A DNA stretch of 64,000 nucleotides from Delphinapterus leucas. Its lineage: Eukaryota > Chordata > Mammalia > Artiodactyla > Monodontidae. Positions 1 through 10,760 of this stretch are shown here, piece by piece. A program made the translations under genes and the position numbers. The notes below the pieces were generated by a model. It made no database searches, was not told where the DNA came from, and worked only from the letters and a program-made list of their open reading frames with translations. The stretch's first letter is position 1. Every line of letters starts with the position of its first letter. Where the stretch lies: NCBI RefSeq assembly GCF_002288925.2, contig NW_022098057.1, forward strand, positions 65,383,094 to 65,447,093, written 5' to 3'.

Positions 1-1334
1 AAGATCTGCTTTGCCTGCCTTCCTTCAGCTTTCCTCAGTCTCTTGAGAGGAGGGCCATGTTGTGAATTCTCATTCTGGTGAAGGCAGCTTGGCGCACAGT
101 TTTGCCCCAGAGGCCAGCCCAGCCTGCACAGCAGCAGCCCTAACATCTTGCTGCAGGTGAAAGGTTGGTATGTCCTTGTTGTCCCGAAGCTGAAGTTTTG
201 CTTTGTTCTCTGTTTGTTAAGCAGGTTATGGGATCCAGACAAATACAGTGGATGATTGGCAGGACGGGAGGGGGCGGGCATCAGAAATGACTATCTTTAC
301 CTTCTCACTTTCAGAATAGTCCCTCGACTTATCTCTATTTCCAGAAAGTCCTAATAGTAAGGAGCTCATTTCTGTTTCTTTTTTGCTCCCTCTTTTTTAT
401 TGAGGGTAGGGTGAGGAGAGAGAAAGCCTTTCCAGAATTTTTGCTAGCGTGATGACACCTAAATCAGAGGAAACATTTAATTAATGCTTGAACAGCAGTG
501 TTCTTCACAGAGCTTTTATTTTTATTTGTACATATGCATACACATATGTTTGTATGTTAGCAATGAGTTAACCACCAGGAAACTTTCTTTCCCCTCCACC
601 CTTCTGCTTTCATCTGTTCCTTTGGCCCTCATTGTGAAAAAGCTTTCTAAATGCCTGAACTCACGTTCCTACCTGGGATGTGAGTTGAAATGTATGAATC
701 TAAAGATTAATATCTGATTATACTTGTGCTCAGCTGCTACCATTGAGGCCAAAGAACATCTCTCCCCTTTCTCACAGCCAAGCCCGCTCTATCATCTCAA
801 GGAGCCACCTGGGAGGCACACATTTACACAGGAAAAAGTCTCACAATATGTCCTGCTGACCTCCTCACAGCAGTCTGTTTCCTACAAACTACATACGAGC
901 ATCACCAGGCACTGCTGCTGCAGATATTCTCCAGGATCATCCAGCTGCCGGTTACCCTGGTCTCTTTGCAATATTTCTGGGCATAGAAGTTTTTCTGAAG
1001 TGGTACCATGTATGTCCCGTGTGTTGAAGCTGCTAACAGTAGCCTGAGTACTGAACCAAAGGATGCTTACTGCAGTCTAACTTTGATACTAAAATTATTT
1101 GCTCTTTATTCATTCCGAAAATTTGAGTATATCTTTTGCTCCTAAAGAGCAGAACAGGTATTATCAGATAATAATAACATAAGGTCAGAATGTTTACATG
1201 ACTTGTCTAAGGTAACATACCTGGCCATGATGGAACTAGAAGGAACACCCAGCATGAGTAAGGGATCGTGCTCAGCACAACAGATACAGAGATCAACACA
1301 CAGATATACACTTAATACAAGTCAGAAACTCCAT
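1..1334. other. Non-genic sequence, no recognised element
   Basis: I see no gene here. Two short open frames (484-717 and 724-1047, plus strand) have no recognisable domain, no splice context and no coding-like composition. A weak MIR-like patch lies around 1150-1290, in a sentence-like match to the acid-poor 'cttgtctaaggtaaca' stretch, but it is too diverged to call firmly. Confidence 0.5.
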
Positions 1335-1440
1335 ATACGTCTATCAATATGCCAGGCACTGTGCTGTGGAAACAACTATTAAAAGAGACATAAATTTTAC
1401 ACTCAAGGATTTTAGAATCTGATCAAGAAGGAATATCTGC
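1335..1440 (-). repeat. L2 LINE 3'-end fragment
   Basis: The stretch contains the antisense L2 3'-end signature, including GCCAGGCACTGTGCT followed about 60 bases later by an equivalent of the usual 'tacactc...ttagaatct' block. L2 is an ancient mammalian non-LTR retrotransposon that is no longer active. The antisense L2 may continue, poorly preserved, to about 1640. Confidence 0.55.
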
Positions 1441-1757
1441 AAGAAAACAATAAAATGCAATTCATTTAAAGTATTTAATAAATACTTAAATTAGAGGAAA
1501 AGTAAAGTTCTTCAAGAGCATAGGACACCTAAATTGTCTTGAAGGATCAAAGTTCAAAGATATAGATGTAGGTGAGAGCACAGCATTTATGGAGAACGTT
1601 GAGTGATTTGGTACACTGAAGCTTTAAGTACGAAAGCATGACTGATAGCATAGATCGTAGAAGACTGTATGTAGTATGTAGAAAGAAATGTAAATTTACT
1701 GATGTAGCATCACACACAGACTTAATTTATGTTATTTTGGTGGTATATGTGTTATTA

Positions 1758-1775
1758 GAGAGAGAGAGAGAGAGC
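1758..1775. repeat. (GA)n microsatellite
   Basis: About nine uninterrupted GA units follow a TG/TA-rich lead. This is a simple repeat of no evident function. Confidence 0.9.
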
Positions 1776-1816
1776 ACGCGAGCGACTGAAAGAAAGAAAT
1801 TTAAATAGTATTCTTT

Positions 1817-2167
1817 TTTTTAAATAAATAAATTATTTTATTTATTTTTGGCTGCATTGGGTCTGTTGCTGCGCATGGGCTTTCTCTAGTTGCGGCGAGT
1901 GGAGGCTACTCTTCATTGCGTTGTGTGGGCTTCTCATTGCGGTGGCTTCTCTTCTTGTGGAGCACAGGCTCTAGGTGCGTGGGCTTCAGTAGTTGTGGCA
2001 TGTGGGCTCAGTAGTTGTGGCTTGTGGGCTCTAGAGCGCAGGCTCATTAGTCGTGGCGCACAGGCTTAGTTGCTCTGTGGCATATGGAATCTTCTGGACC
2101 AGGGATTGAACCTGTGTCCCCTGCATTGGCAGGCGGGTTCTTAACCACTGTACCACCAGGGAAGTCC
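1817..2167 (-). mobile_element. CHR-type tRNA-derived SINE, full length
   Basis: Read on the minus strand, the element begins with the tRNA-like head (ACTTCCCTGGTGG...), has the usual 'tgcctgccaatgcagggg' block and internal promoter region, a long unique body rich in 'gcccac', and an A-rich tail. On the plus strand this tail appears as the T-rich start. It is flanked by a 15-bp target-site duplication with one mismatch: TAAATAGTATTCTTT at 1802-1816 and TAAATCGTATTCTTT at 2168-2182. The duplication shows L1-style target-primed integration in trans. At about 350 bp with many C-to-T changes, it appears older than the short copies at 14315 and 34196. Confidence 0.9.
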
Positions 2168-2184
2168 TAAATCGTATTCTTTAA

Positions 2185-2310
2185 AGTGAATTCCCCTATT
2201 CATTTAACAAATATTTATTTGTTGCCTGCTATATGATAGCCTATTTTAGGCCCTTGGGCTATATCAGTGAACAAAACAAATCTCTGCCCTCATGAAGTTT
2301 ACATTTTCTT
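2185..2310 (-). repeat. L2 LINE 3'-end fragment
   Basis: The stretch shows the antisense L2 terminal pattern: 'ttcatttaacaaatatttat', then a diverged 'gcctgctatatgatagcc', then 'cagtgaacaaaacaaat' and 'ctctgccctcatgaag'. An L1 (2311-4243) has inserted into it, and 2300-2310 is now the left target-site duplication of that L1. Confidence 0.75.
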
Positions 2311-2666
2311 TTTTTTTTTTTTTTAACATCTTTATTGGGGTATAATTGCTTTACAATGGTGTGTTAGTTTCTGCTTTATAACAAAGTGAATCACTTATAC
2401 ATATGTTCCCATATGTCTTCCCTCTTGCGTCTCCCTCCCTCCCGCCCTCCCTATCCCACCCCTCCAGGCTGTCACAAAGCACCGAGCCAATATCCCTGTG
2501 CCATGCGGCTGCTTCCCACTAGCTATCTACCTTACTACGTTTGTTAGTGTGTATATGTCCATGACTCTTTCTCGCCCTGTCACAGCTCACCCTTCCCCCT
2601 CCCCATATCCTCAAGTCCGTTCTCCAGTAGGTCTGCGTCTTTATTCCTGTCTTACCCCTAGGTTCT

Positions 2667-3623
2667 TCATGACATTTTTTTTTCTTTAATTCCATATATA
2701 TGTGTTAGCATACGGTATTTGTCTTTTTCTTTCTGACTTACTTCACTCTGTATGACAGACTCTAGGTCTATCCACCTCATTACAAATAGCTCAATTTCGT
2801 TTCTTTTTATGACTGAGTAATATTCCATTGTATATATGTGCCACATCTTCTTTATCCATTCATCCGATGATGGGCACTTAGGTTGTTTCCATCTCTGGGC
2901 TATTGTAAATAGAGCTGCAATGAACATTTTGGTACATGACTCTTTTTGAATTTTGGTTTTCTCAGGATATATGCCCAGTAGTGGGATTGCTGGGTCATAT
3001 GGTAGTTCTATTTGTAGTTTTTTAAGGAACCTCCATACTGTTCTCCATAGTGGCTGTACCAATGCACATTCCCACCAGCAGTGCAGGAGTGTTCCCTTTT
3101 ATCCACACCCTCTCCAGCATTTATTGTTTCTAGATTTTTTGATGATGGCCATTCTGACTGGTGTGAGATGATATCTCATTGTAGTTTTGATTTGCATTTG
3201 TCTAATGATTAATGATGTTGAGCATTCTTTCATGTGTTTGTTGGCAGTCTATATCTTCTTTGGAGAAATGTCTATTTAGGTCTTCTGCCCATTTTGGGAT
3301 TGGGTTGTTCATTTTTTTGTTATTGAGCTGCATGAGCTGCTTGTAGATTTTGGAGATTAATCCTTTGTCAGTTGCTTCATTTGCAAATATTTTCTCCCAT
3401 TCTGAGGGTTGTCTTTTGGTCTTGTTAATGGTTTCCTTTGCTGTGCAAAAGCTTTGAAGTTTCATTAGGTCCCATTTCTTTATTTTTGTTTTTATTTCCA
3501 TTACTCTAGGAGGTGGGTCAGAAAGGATCTTGCTGTGATTTATGTCATAGAGTGTTCTGCCTATGTTTTCCTCTAAGAGTTTGATAGTTTCTGGCCTTAC
3601 ATTTAGGTCTTTAATCCATTTTA
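2667..3623 (-). pseudogene. L1 ORF2 C-terminal fragment (in inverted L1)
   Basis: The minus strand encodes ORF2 C-terminal sequence in two frames. The upstream part (from about 3621 down to 3202) carries the [17 protein letters not shown] block. The downstream part (3062-2667) carries [24 protein letters not shown] and DEWIKKMWHIYTMEYYS, all typical of the region after the reverse transcriptase and the cysteine-rich segment. A frame break separates them around 3060-3200. There is no promoter or complete domain. This is a non-functional fragment that lacks endonuclease and reverse transcriptase catalytic regions. Confidence 0.9.
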
Positions 3624-4243
3624 TAGGACACTCCATCCAAAAACAACAGAATACACATTTTTCTCAAGTGCTCATGGAACATTCTCCAGGATAGATCATA
3701 TCTTGGGTCACAAATCAAGCCTTGGTAAATTTAAGAAAATTGAAATTGTATCAAGTATCTTTTTTGACCACAACACCATAAGACTAGATATCAATTACAG
3801 GAAAAGATCTGTAAAAAATACAAACACATGGGGCTAAACAATACACTACTTTATAATGAAATGATCACTGAAGAAATCAAAGAGGAAATTAAAAAATACC
3901 TAGAAACAAATGACAATGGAGACACAACGACCCAAAACCTATGGGATGCAGCAAAAGCAGTTCTAAGGGGGAAGTTTATAGCAATACAAGCCCACCTTAA
4001 GAAGCAGGAAACATCTCGAATTAAACAACCTAACCTTGCACCTCAAGCAATTAGAGAAAGAAGAACAAAAAAACCCCAAAGCTAGCAGAAGGAAAGAAAT
4101 CATAAAAATCAGATCAGAAATAAATGAAAAAGAAATGAAGGAAACAATAGCAAAGATCAATAAAACTAAAAGCTGGTTCTTTGAGAAGATAAACAAAATA
4201 GATAAACCATTAGCCAGACTCATCAAGAAAAAAAGAGAGAAGA
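3622..4243 (+). pseudogene. L1 ORF2 endonuclease/linker fragment (inverted 5' segment)
   Basis: Plus-strand sequence matches the second half of the L1 endonuclease and the following linker. It shows '[19 protein letters not shown]'-like coding, then a diverged SDH region ('[12 protein letters not shown]'), then [13 protein letters not shown] and the [20 protein letters not shown] block. Frames are broken: 3828-4085 and 4036-4269 hold different parts. The KTKSWFFEK block aligns to the same block at 11834-11900 in the long L1, which confirms identity. It is non-functional. Confidence 0.9.
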
Positions 4244-4254
4244 TACATTTTCTT

Positions 4255-5217
4255 TATAATAGATTTTAAATTACTGTATATGCAAACACATGTATTACTG
4301 TACAGGGTTTCATATATATTGGGGAGTATATTTTGGGCAATTTAAGGCATATTTAGTGTTAATTTTGAGTAAAATGTGGTTTTTGCCCTTTTTCCTTAAA
4401 ACTTAACTCTAAGATTTGATTCCACTCTATTCACTTAGCAATTGGGAACTATTGAAAATTTTGAACACGAAAATGAAATAATGTTTGCATTTTGGAAAGA
4501 GGACACAAGCAGTGATGTTGATGTTATAGAATAGGTGATGCCTAAGACTAACACCAGGGAAACCCATCAGGCTGCCATTTCACTGAAAAGAAATAAGTAA
4601 ACAAAATAGGACAATAAGGAAACATTTGAGAAGTATTGATATAGGGGAAAGAGAAGTTCAGAATCATTCCCAGGATTCTGCCTTCGGTAATGGGATGATA
4701 GGTGCAGAGAGCAAAAAAGGACAGGTTAATACAGGTGAAAGCATTTTTATAGCTCTTCATTCAACAAACATTTACGGAAACTGTAAAGTGCTATGCCATT
4801 GTGAGCTGTTACCACTTGTTGGCTTGCTTATGCTTTTATTCAAAACTTGGAAAGACTTTTTGGCCCTATTTGTAATGTATGATCATGCCATAAAGCTGAT
4901 TACAAGTTTCACTGTTAAAACAATCACACGCTGGCTACCTTCTCATTCATTACTCACAGTCGCAGCCTGTGTTCATAAGGACAAAGGTAGAAGCCATGGC
5001 TGAGTTATCAGAGAATCTAGAGCTGCTGTCAGCAAATCAAATGGTCAGCATTCTTCTAAGGAAATCACCCTTTGGCTTTTAAAGTTAATTGTTTGCAGGT
5101 ACCAAGTTCCTCAGCCAGGGTTATCAAAGTCGCTGAGAAAGAGGTGATTGAGACTGCTGGGAATTTGGGAAACCTGGCTGAATACCATCTCATGTGGTGT
5201 CTTACCTTGGGGAGACT
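4255..5217. other. Non-genic sequence, no recognised element
   Basis: No gene is seen. An open frame at 4626-5003 (125 codons) has no recognisable domain or splice context. The first ~50 bases could be a remnant of the L2 that the inverted L1 interrupted. Confidence 0.5.
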
Positions 5218-5333
5218 TCTTTTCTTTTCTCTTCTCTTCTTTTCTTTTCCCTCCTTCCCTCCCTTCTTCCCTTCCTTCCTTCCTTTCTTTTTCTTTCTTT
5301 CTTTCTTTCTTTGTTTTCCTTTCTTTCTTTCTT

Positions 5334-5381
<48 letters not shown>

Positions 5382-5470
5382 TCCCCCCCCCTTTCTTTCC
5401 CTGTCTCTCTCTTTTTCTCCCCTTCTCTCTCCCTCTTTCCCTTTCTCTCCTTTCTTTCCCTTTGTTTTTC
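5218..5470. repeat. Polypyrimidine tract, (CTTT)n / (CT)n / (CCTT)n
   Basis: About 250 bases are nearly pure pyrimidine on the plus strand, with runs of CTTT, CCTT and CT units and a C-run near 5385. All six frames look open here because the low complexity excludes stop codons. The Phe/Ser/Leu-rich and Lys/Glu/Arg-rich translations are therefore artefacts. Such tracts can form triplex (H-DNA) structures. Confidence 0.95.
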
Positions 5471-5544
5471 CACCATCCCTTACTCCTATCCTCTGCCACA
5501 TGCCACCTGATCTAAGTAACATTAATTTTGCTTATCTAACACTT

Positions 5545-5670
5545 GGCAGACATTTATCAAGCATTTATTAAGTGACTGGCAATTTCTAGCCTTGGGAAAT
5601 GCAATGAACAACACAGCCTCTGCACATAAGGAACTCACAGTCTAGAGTAGGAGACAGACTTTTAAATATA
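5545..5670 (-). repeat. L2 LINE 3'-end fragment
   Basis: The antisense L2 end pattern is visible: 'atcaagcatttattaagt', 'ctggcaatttctagcc', 'gcaatgaacaacac', and 'ggaactcacagtctag'. Confidence 0.65.
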
Positions 5671-5831
5671 TTATTACAATATTAATGCCATAAATTCTAA
5701 AGACAGTGTTTTTACAATATACTATGGAAGGTAAAGAGAGAAGGTACATAGTACACACGTATGTTTATTTCTTCTTGGTGATTATGTAACTTTGGGGATT
5801 GAGATAAAACAAGATGATGGAAATATCCATT

Positions 5832-6238
5832 TGTATCAGGGTTTTCCAGAAGGAGTTGGCTTATGTGGGTGTTGGGGCTAGGAAGTCCTCAAGGTATAGG
5901 ACAGACTGGTTAGAAACTGAGGCAAGAGTTGATGTTGCAGTCTTGAGTCTGAAATCTGTAGGGCAGGCTGTCAGACTGGAAACTTAGGCAGGATTCCTAT
6001 CTTACAGTCTCGAGGCAGAATTCCTTCTTCTTTAGGAAACTTACTTTTGTTCACAAGGCTTCCAACTAATGGTATGAGGCCCACCCACATTTTCAAGGGT
6101 AATCTCCTTTATCTAAAGTCAACTGATGATGTTAGTCACATCTATGAGAAATACCTCTATAGCAACAGCTAGGCAATTGTTTGACCAACAATGGGCACCA
6201 TAGCCTAGCCAAGTTGATACATGAAATTAACTATCACA
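5832..6238. repeat. Mammalian interspersed repeat, family unresolved
   Basis: The segment starts TGTATCAGGGTTTTCCAGA and ends near TAACTATCACA. It holds 'tgaggcccacccacatttt' and 'ccaagttgatac', a combination I recognise as a common mammalian repeat but cannot name safely. It begins TG and ends CA like an LTR, but the 5-base flanks do not match, so I do not call it an LTR. Confidence 0.5.
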
Positions 6239-8329
6239 CTACCTATATATGAAAATGTTCCCCTACAAATTTCTATATCCCTTTCACATTCCCTTCATAT
6301 CTGTGGCCACAGAGACATGAAAGTCATATAGTGATGATGTGTAGTGGGTACGTTTTGGCTCAAACACGATGAATCAAATGATAACTGTACCAAAGAACTC
6401 AATCACAAAACTATGCTGTTTTATTAAACATGAACATATTTTATTAAACATATTAAACATAAAACTTTAAATATAAATCTCAGAATATAATGAGTTCTGT
6501 CTTCTCTACCTCCACTTAGAAGACAGCTAAGCCAAAAATGAGACTCCCTCTTTTGATATAACAATCTTTTGACATGGGGGTGACTGGAAGATAAAAGCTT
6601 TTTTTTTGTTGTTGTTGTTTTTGCTCTGATGGATCAAAGCTGTATGAGACACTGCAATTGTATAAAAGTTCTAACTCCTAGATGTATCAGAGTTATTCCC
6701 TTAGGACAGCACCTTAAAACTCAACCTTACTCCTCTGGTTCTGGCTAGGATGAGGACACCAAACATCTAATTAGTACCTCACTTAGAACCAAGGAAAAGG
6801 GGTCTCTGTCTTGGGTCCTATGTGTTAGAGGGCCACACATATCACAGACACACAACATAAATGCTTCTCACCTGGTATCTGGCCTTTAGAACTGGCTCAA
6901 TGCAATCTATAACTCTAAACAGCCACTTCATGATTAATAGGACTCAGGCCCCAGGAAAAAGTCCTCTGTGTCACTTCCTACATCATCAAAACAAAAGACA
7001 GTAGAGTTCAAATGCCAAGAAAGCATTCAGGTTGAACTGCTCTGCATGTCAATTGGAGACAGACGTCTTGCTTTGCATTATGGGGGAGTGGGGAGTGGAT
7101 TTAAACAGTGTAAGAGAAGTGATAAACTTTCAGATTCTTTCCCTTGGAATAAATGCACAAAATCCTTGTATAACCAAGAATTGTTTCCCCAAGTAGAAGT
7201 GAACATCAATTTTCTTGATTCTTTTCATGTTTCATTGGTGGATTTGAAAGTATATAGAAATTATAGTATTTTCACATGGTGACTAAGATATGTATTGCAT
7301 TATTAAACCATTCATATTACTCTTAAATTTGCACATGTGTAAGACTAGAAAGACATGAATGAAACATGCTATCAGTTCTTTATACTGGCAAGCAGATGGC
7401 AAGCTATGAGACTTAAAGATTTTAAAGATAAAAATATCAGCTTTAATGAAATATTCTGAAATTGAAATTTGATATTTATTACATACATCTTTTTTACTTT
7501 AATAGGAAATTTTGAATTTTTAAGAGAAAGGAATTTTAAAACAAAAGTAATTTTATTTTTGAGTACTTATATTACTTTTTGATAAAATATATTTGCATTT
7601 TCTGCCATTTCATTAAAATTGCATTTTATTTTAAATCCTTTGGGTTATCACTGTCAGTAATACACAAATTAGTTGAAAATCTTGATTAAACCAACATAAT
7701 ATTTTGATAAAGGCAAGGAATATAAATTTTATGGACTACACACTCAAGAGTTTATGAACTGTTTGTTTTATTACTCATATAAACATTGCCATCTCATCAA
7801 CAGAAAATCCAGGTATGTACAGTGAATATTAAATTTAGTGTCTTTGATATTTTGCCAACTTTAGGCATCTAAAAGTCCTTGCTTTACATATACTTTTGAT
7901 TTGTCATTAAGAAAATACTTTTTAAGGTAACACAATGATAGAACATATTTTATTGAGCTTCTTATTTTTATTTATAACTTTTATATTTAGTCATGTGGTA
8001 TGTGGGCCTCCACTTGTACTCCTGCCTTGGGTCCTGCAAATGTAGGGGTGGGATCACTGCTAAACAGTTGAGCCAATGTCTGGGAGAAGCGACCAGTATC
8101 CTCAAGGAGCCACAACTATTCCAGGAGACGGATGACCATCTTTAACCCTTGAAAGAGGGTGGGAGCAGAGGAGATGAAATAAGCAATACCATTATTATCT
8201 CTACCTTTTGTCTCTTTGTACCCAGTAAACAGACTGCATTTCTTTCTTAAGAGCTGGATATCTAAAAATGTTAATTCAGGAAAATTATGTAGGTGGGCCT
8301 GAAAGAATGGAAATAGGCTGTAAGTAAGT
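6239..8329. other. AT-rich non-genic sequence
   Basis: No gene or clear mobile element is seen in about 2 kb. A (TTG)n run lies near 6608-6622. The open frame at 6968-7282 (104 codons) has no domain that I recognise. Sequence from 7440 to 7980 is strongly AT-rich. Confidence 0.5.
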
Positions 8330-9240
8330 TATTGAAATTAGCCCTCAGAAATCATTGTACAAAAGGGGACATTTGATGTGGATCTGGAAAGATGAATAGA
8401 ACTCTTCCAGGTGGATAAATTGTGTGTGGGAAGAGGTGCACTAGGAAAAGGCATAAAAAGCAGGGTGCATTTAGAATATTTCAAAATGTTCAGATGACTA
8501 AAACACTGGGTGGGAGGGAGGAAGTGGAGAGGACTGAAAAACTAGAACAGAAAAGGGCATTATACATCTTCCTAAGAACTTGGACTTTATCCTTTATATG
8601 GTAGGGAATTGTTAAAAGAGTTTCAAGCAGGCAAGTGACATGATTGGTTTTGCCTTTTTAAAATATCACTTTAAAACTTTGGTTTTCAAATTTTAGCATG
8701 CATGGTAATCACTTGGAGGGCTTGTTGGGACACAGATGGCTGGGCTCCACCTCCAGAGTTTCTGACTCAGTAGGACTGGGGTAGAACCCAAGAATTTGCA
8801 TGTCTAACAAATTCCTGTGCTATGCTGCTGACATGGGAACCACACTGTATAAGAAGCACTGTTCAACAACAGGAGGATAGATGGTGAATCGTTCAGAGAG
8901 GTGAAATTACAGAGAGTAGATGAGATAGGGGACTGTTATAATAGATCAGGCAACAATCATGAGAATTTTATTATAGAGACAGTGATGAAGTCTCAATAAA
9001 AGAATGTTACCAAGTAGGAACTTGCTGACCGACTGAATTTGGACGCTGTAGGTAAGAAAAACAGAGGTGTTGAGAATCACTCTGTATCTGGTTGATTTGG
9101 CTTTGGATGTGTGAAAGAGCCCAGGTTTGTAATCTATGGAGAGAGCCAGAAAGAGAATGGATTTATATTTTAATTCTAGGTCATTGGTGTAAAGGTGCAA
9201 TTTAATACAACTTCACCTAGCTTTGAGTATGCTAAACCAA
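8330..9240 (-). repeat. L2 LINE fragment interrupted by MER5A
   Basis: The antisense L2 body is recognisable: 'ttggactttatccttt', then 'agcaggcaagtgacatgatt', then beyond the MER5A insertion 'ggactgttataatagatcaggcaa', 'atgagaattttattatag' and 'gatttggctttggatg'. The two flanks are colinear with the L2 consensus, so the MER5A at 8677-8861 is a later insertion or, less likely, an alternative subfamily feature. L2 spread early in mammalian evolution. Confidence 0.65.
8677..8861 (+). mobile_element. MER5A-type hAT-Charlie non-autonomous DNA transposon
   Basis: The 185-bp segment follows the MER5A layout from end to end. It has a 'ggttttcaaattttagc' start, 'atcacttggagggcttgtt', 'ctccagagtttctgactcag', 'aagaatttgcatgtctaaca' and a 'gaagcactg' end. 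It has no coding capacity and would have depended on a hAT transposase in trans. The 8-bp flanks no longer match, as expected for an ancient copy. Confidence 0.85.
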
Positions 9241-9814
9241 AAGAGAGGGAAATGTCATTCAGCTACAGAATACACTACTCCATTAGCAAACATTTGAAGT
9301 AAATATTGTTAATATGTTAATATTTTATTCATCTATTATAGTCAACATACCTTCACCATTGTAGCATTTTGAGCACGGTTAAGCATTGATCTCTTGGTAG
9401 ATTGCCTTAAGTCTGTGACTTAATTCCTTTCTTACAAGATAGAGCTGTCAGAATGGGCACTTTTCTTTCATGATGCTTCTATTATGTGGTTTTTCTCTAT
9501 ATATAGTGTGTCTTTCTACTTTTTAAATATTACTTTAGGTTTAGTCACATTTAATATTATTCTCTTCCACATGAGGAAGGAGATAGGCTCACCCTTAACA
9601 TTTGAATGGATCAGGGCAGAAGTACAAGTGAAGGCTTCGGTTTCCATTTGTCTAAATATGTAATTATGCATATGTTGTAAACCAAGAAAACAAGCTCTTA
9701 TGTATGTTCTAGTTCTCTGCCTTCACACACACTCACATACTTAGATTCACATAATAACAAGCTTTAAAACTGTGTGTAAGTTTATTGTTTTGTGCCAGTC
9801 TCAGCCTATAAATA
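9241..9814. other. Non-genic sequence, no recognised element
   Basis: No gene is seen. The sequence is AT-rich with no clear repeat signature. Confidence 0.4.
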
Positions 9815-10330
9815 ACCAATGTTGTGGTTGGACTGGCCCTTGAGGTTCTTATTATGATTGCAAGATGCCCTTTCACAATAACCGTAAGGTCACTCTGAAA
9901 AAAATAAAGGTTTATTACTTACAGGATATGGAAATTACACGGCACACCTGGGGCCACACAGTGAGGCCATGAGTAGAAAGAAAGTACACATGGGGTTCTG
10001 CTTGCATTTGGGAGGAGGGTGGGGGCCTAGGGTTTCACAGGTTCACTCTTTATTGGTGAATTTAAAATATAAGAGCTGGAATTTCAAGCACGTGAAAAGG
10101 AAAAACAAGATCTTGGTGGAAATCAACCAAGATCTCTAAAACAAAGGGGAGGCAAGCTGGCTTTTTGTCTGGTTGTGTGGCTGGCAGTGTGTTTACTTGA
10201 GATAGCTGTCTTTGAAGGGCACACCTCTTTTCAGTGGATGCCTTGGCATTTAATTTAGGGCTTATACTGCACCTGTGCCTTTTCTATGATTTAAATTTGC
10301 CAGTACATCAGAGATGGATGAATTTGCTTA
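9815..10330 (-). repeat. Possible ancient ERV-class LTR
   Basis: The composition and motifs are LTR-like: 'aataaaggtttattac' on the plus strand, 'cacggcacacctggggcc' and 'tttcacaggttcactcttt'. I cannot name the family, fix the ends or show a target-site duplication, so this is a guess from general pattern. Strand is uncertain. Confidence 0.3.
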
Positions 10331-10760
10331 TTCATCCCTCTGGGATTTTGACTGATGGGCTTGTGGTGACTGCATGAATCACAAAATGTGGACAGACATG
10401 AATCAATTCATACATGTTATACATTAATTCCACATTATTTCTATGTCATTTTAGTGAAATTACTAGATTATAATAACCAGCTTTTATATAATTTTTGTTC
10501 TATTGATGGTAATGATTTTAAAGGATTGAAATATAAAACATAATTGTCCACAAGTGGGCAAAATTTAACATACTAATATCAAAAGGTATACTTAAGAAAA
10601 TGTAACATTAAAAAATTAGAATAATTTTCATTTGTTTTCTAAAAGTTATTCAATATAACTTTTTAAAAAGTACAAATTATATTAATGCATATCAACGCTT
10701 AAAATCAAAATTATCTAAATAAAAATATAAAACCAAACCCAAAACAATTAATAAAATGAT
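10331..10760. other. AT-rich non-genic sequence
   Basis: This is an A/T-rich flank immediately upstream of the 5'-truncated L1. No gene or repeat is recognised. Confidence 0.5.

Larger units (their letters stand above)
2311..4243 (-). mobile_element. L1 insertion with 5' inversion (twin priming)
   Basis: The element is flanked by an 11-bp perfect target-site duplication, TACATTTTCTT, at 2300-2310 and 4244-4254. A poly-T run at the left end marks the 3' end of a minus-strand L1. From 2311 to about 3621 the sequence is antisense L1: 3' UTR, then ORF2 C-terminal coding sequence. At about 3620-3622 it switches strand, and 3622-4243 is sense ORF2 endonuclease and linker sequence. The ORF2 segment between these two parts is missing. 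Inversion plus internal deletion between matching target duplications is the signature of twin priming. TTT microhomology is visible at the junction. Confidence 0.95.

Noticed and set aside
5065..5571. Several 106-147-codon frames on both strands
   Set aside because: They are translations of the polypyrimidine tract, with Phe/Ser/Leu or Lys/Glu/Arg runs and no domain.
5832..6238. Solo LTR call
   Set aside because: TG...CA ends are present, but the 5-bp flanks do not match and I could not place the family.
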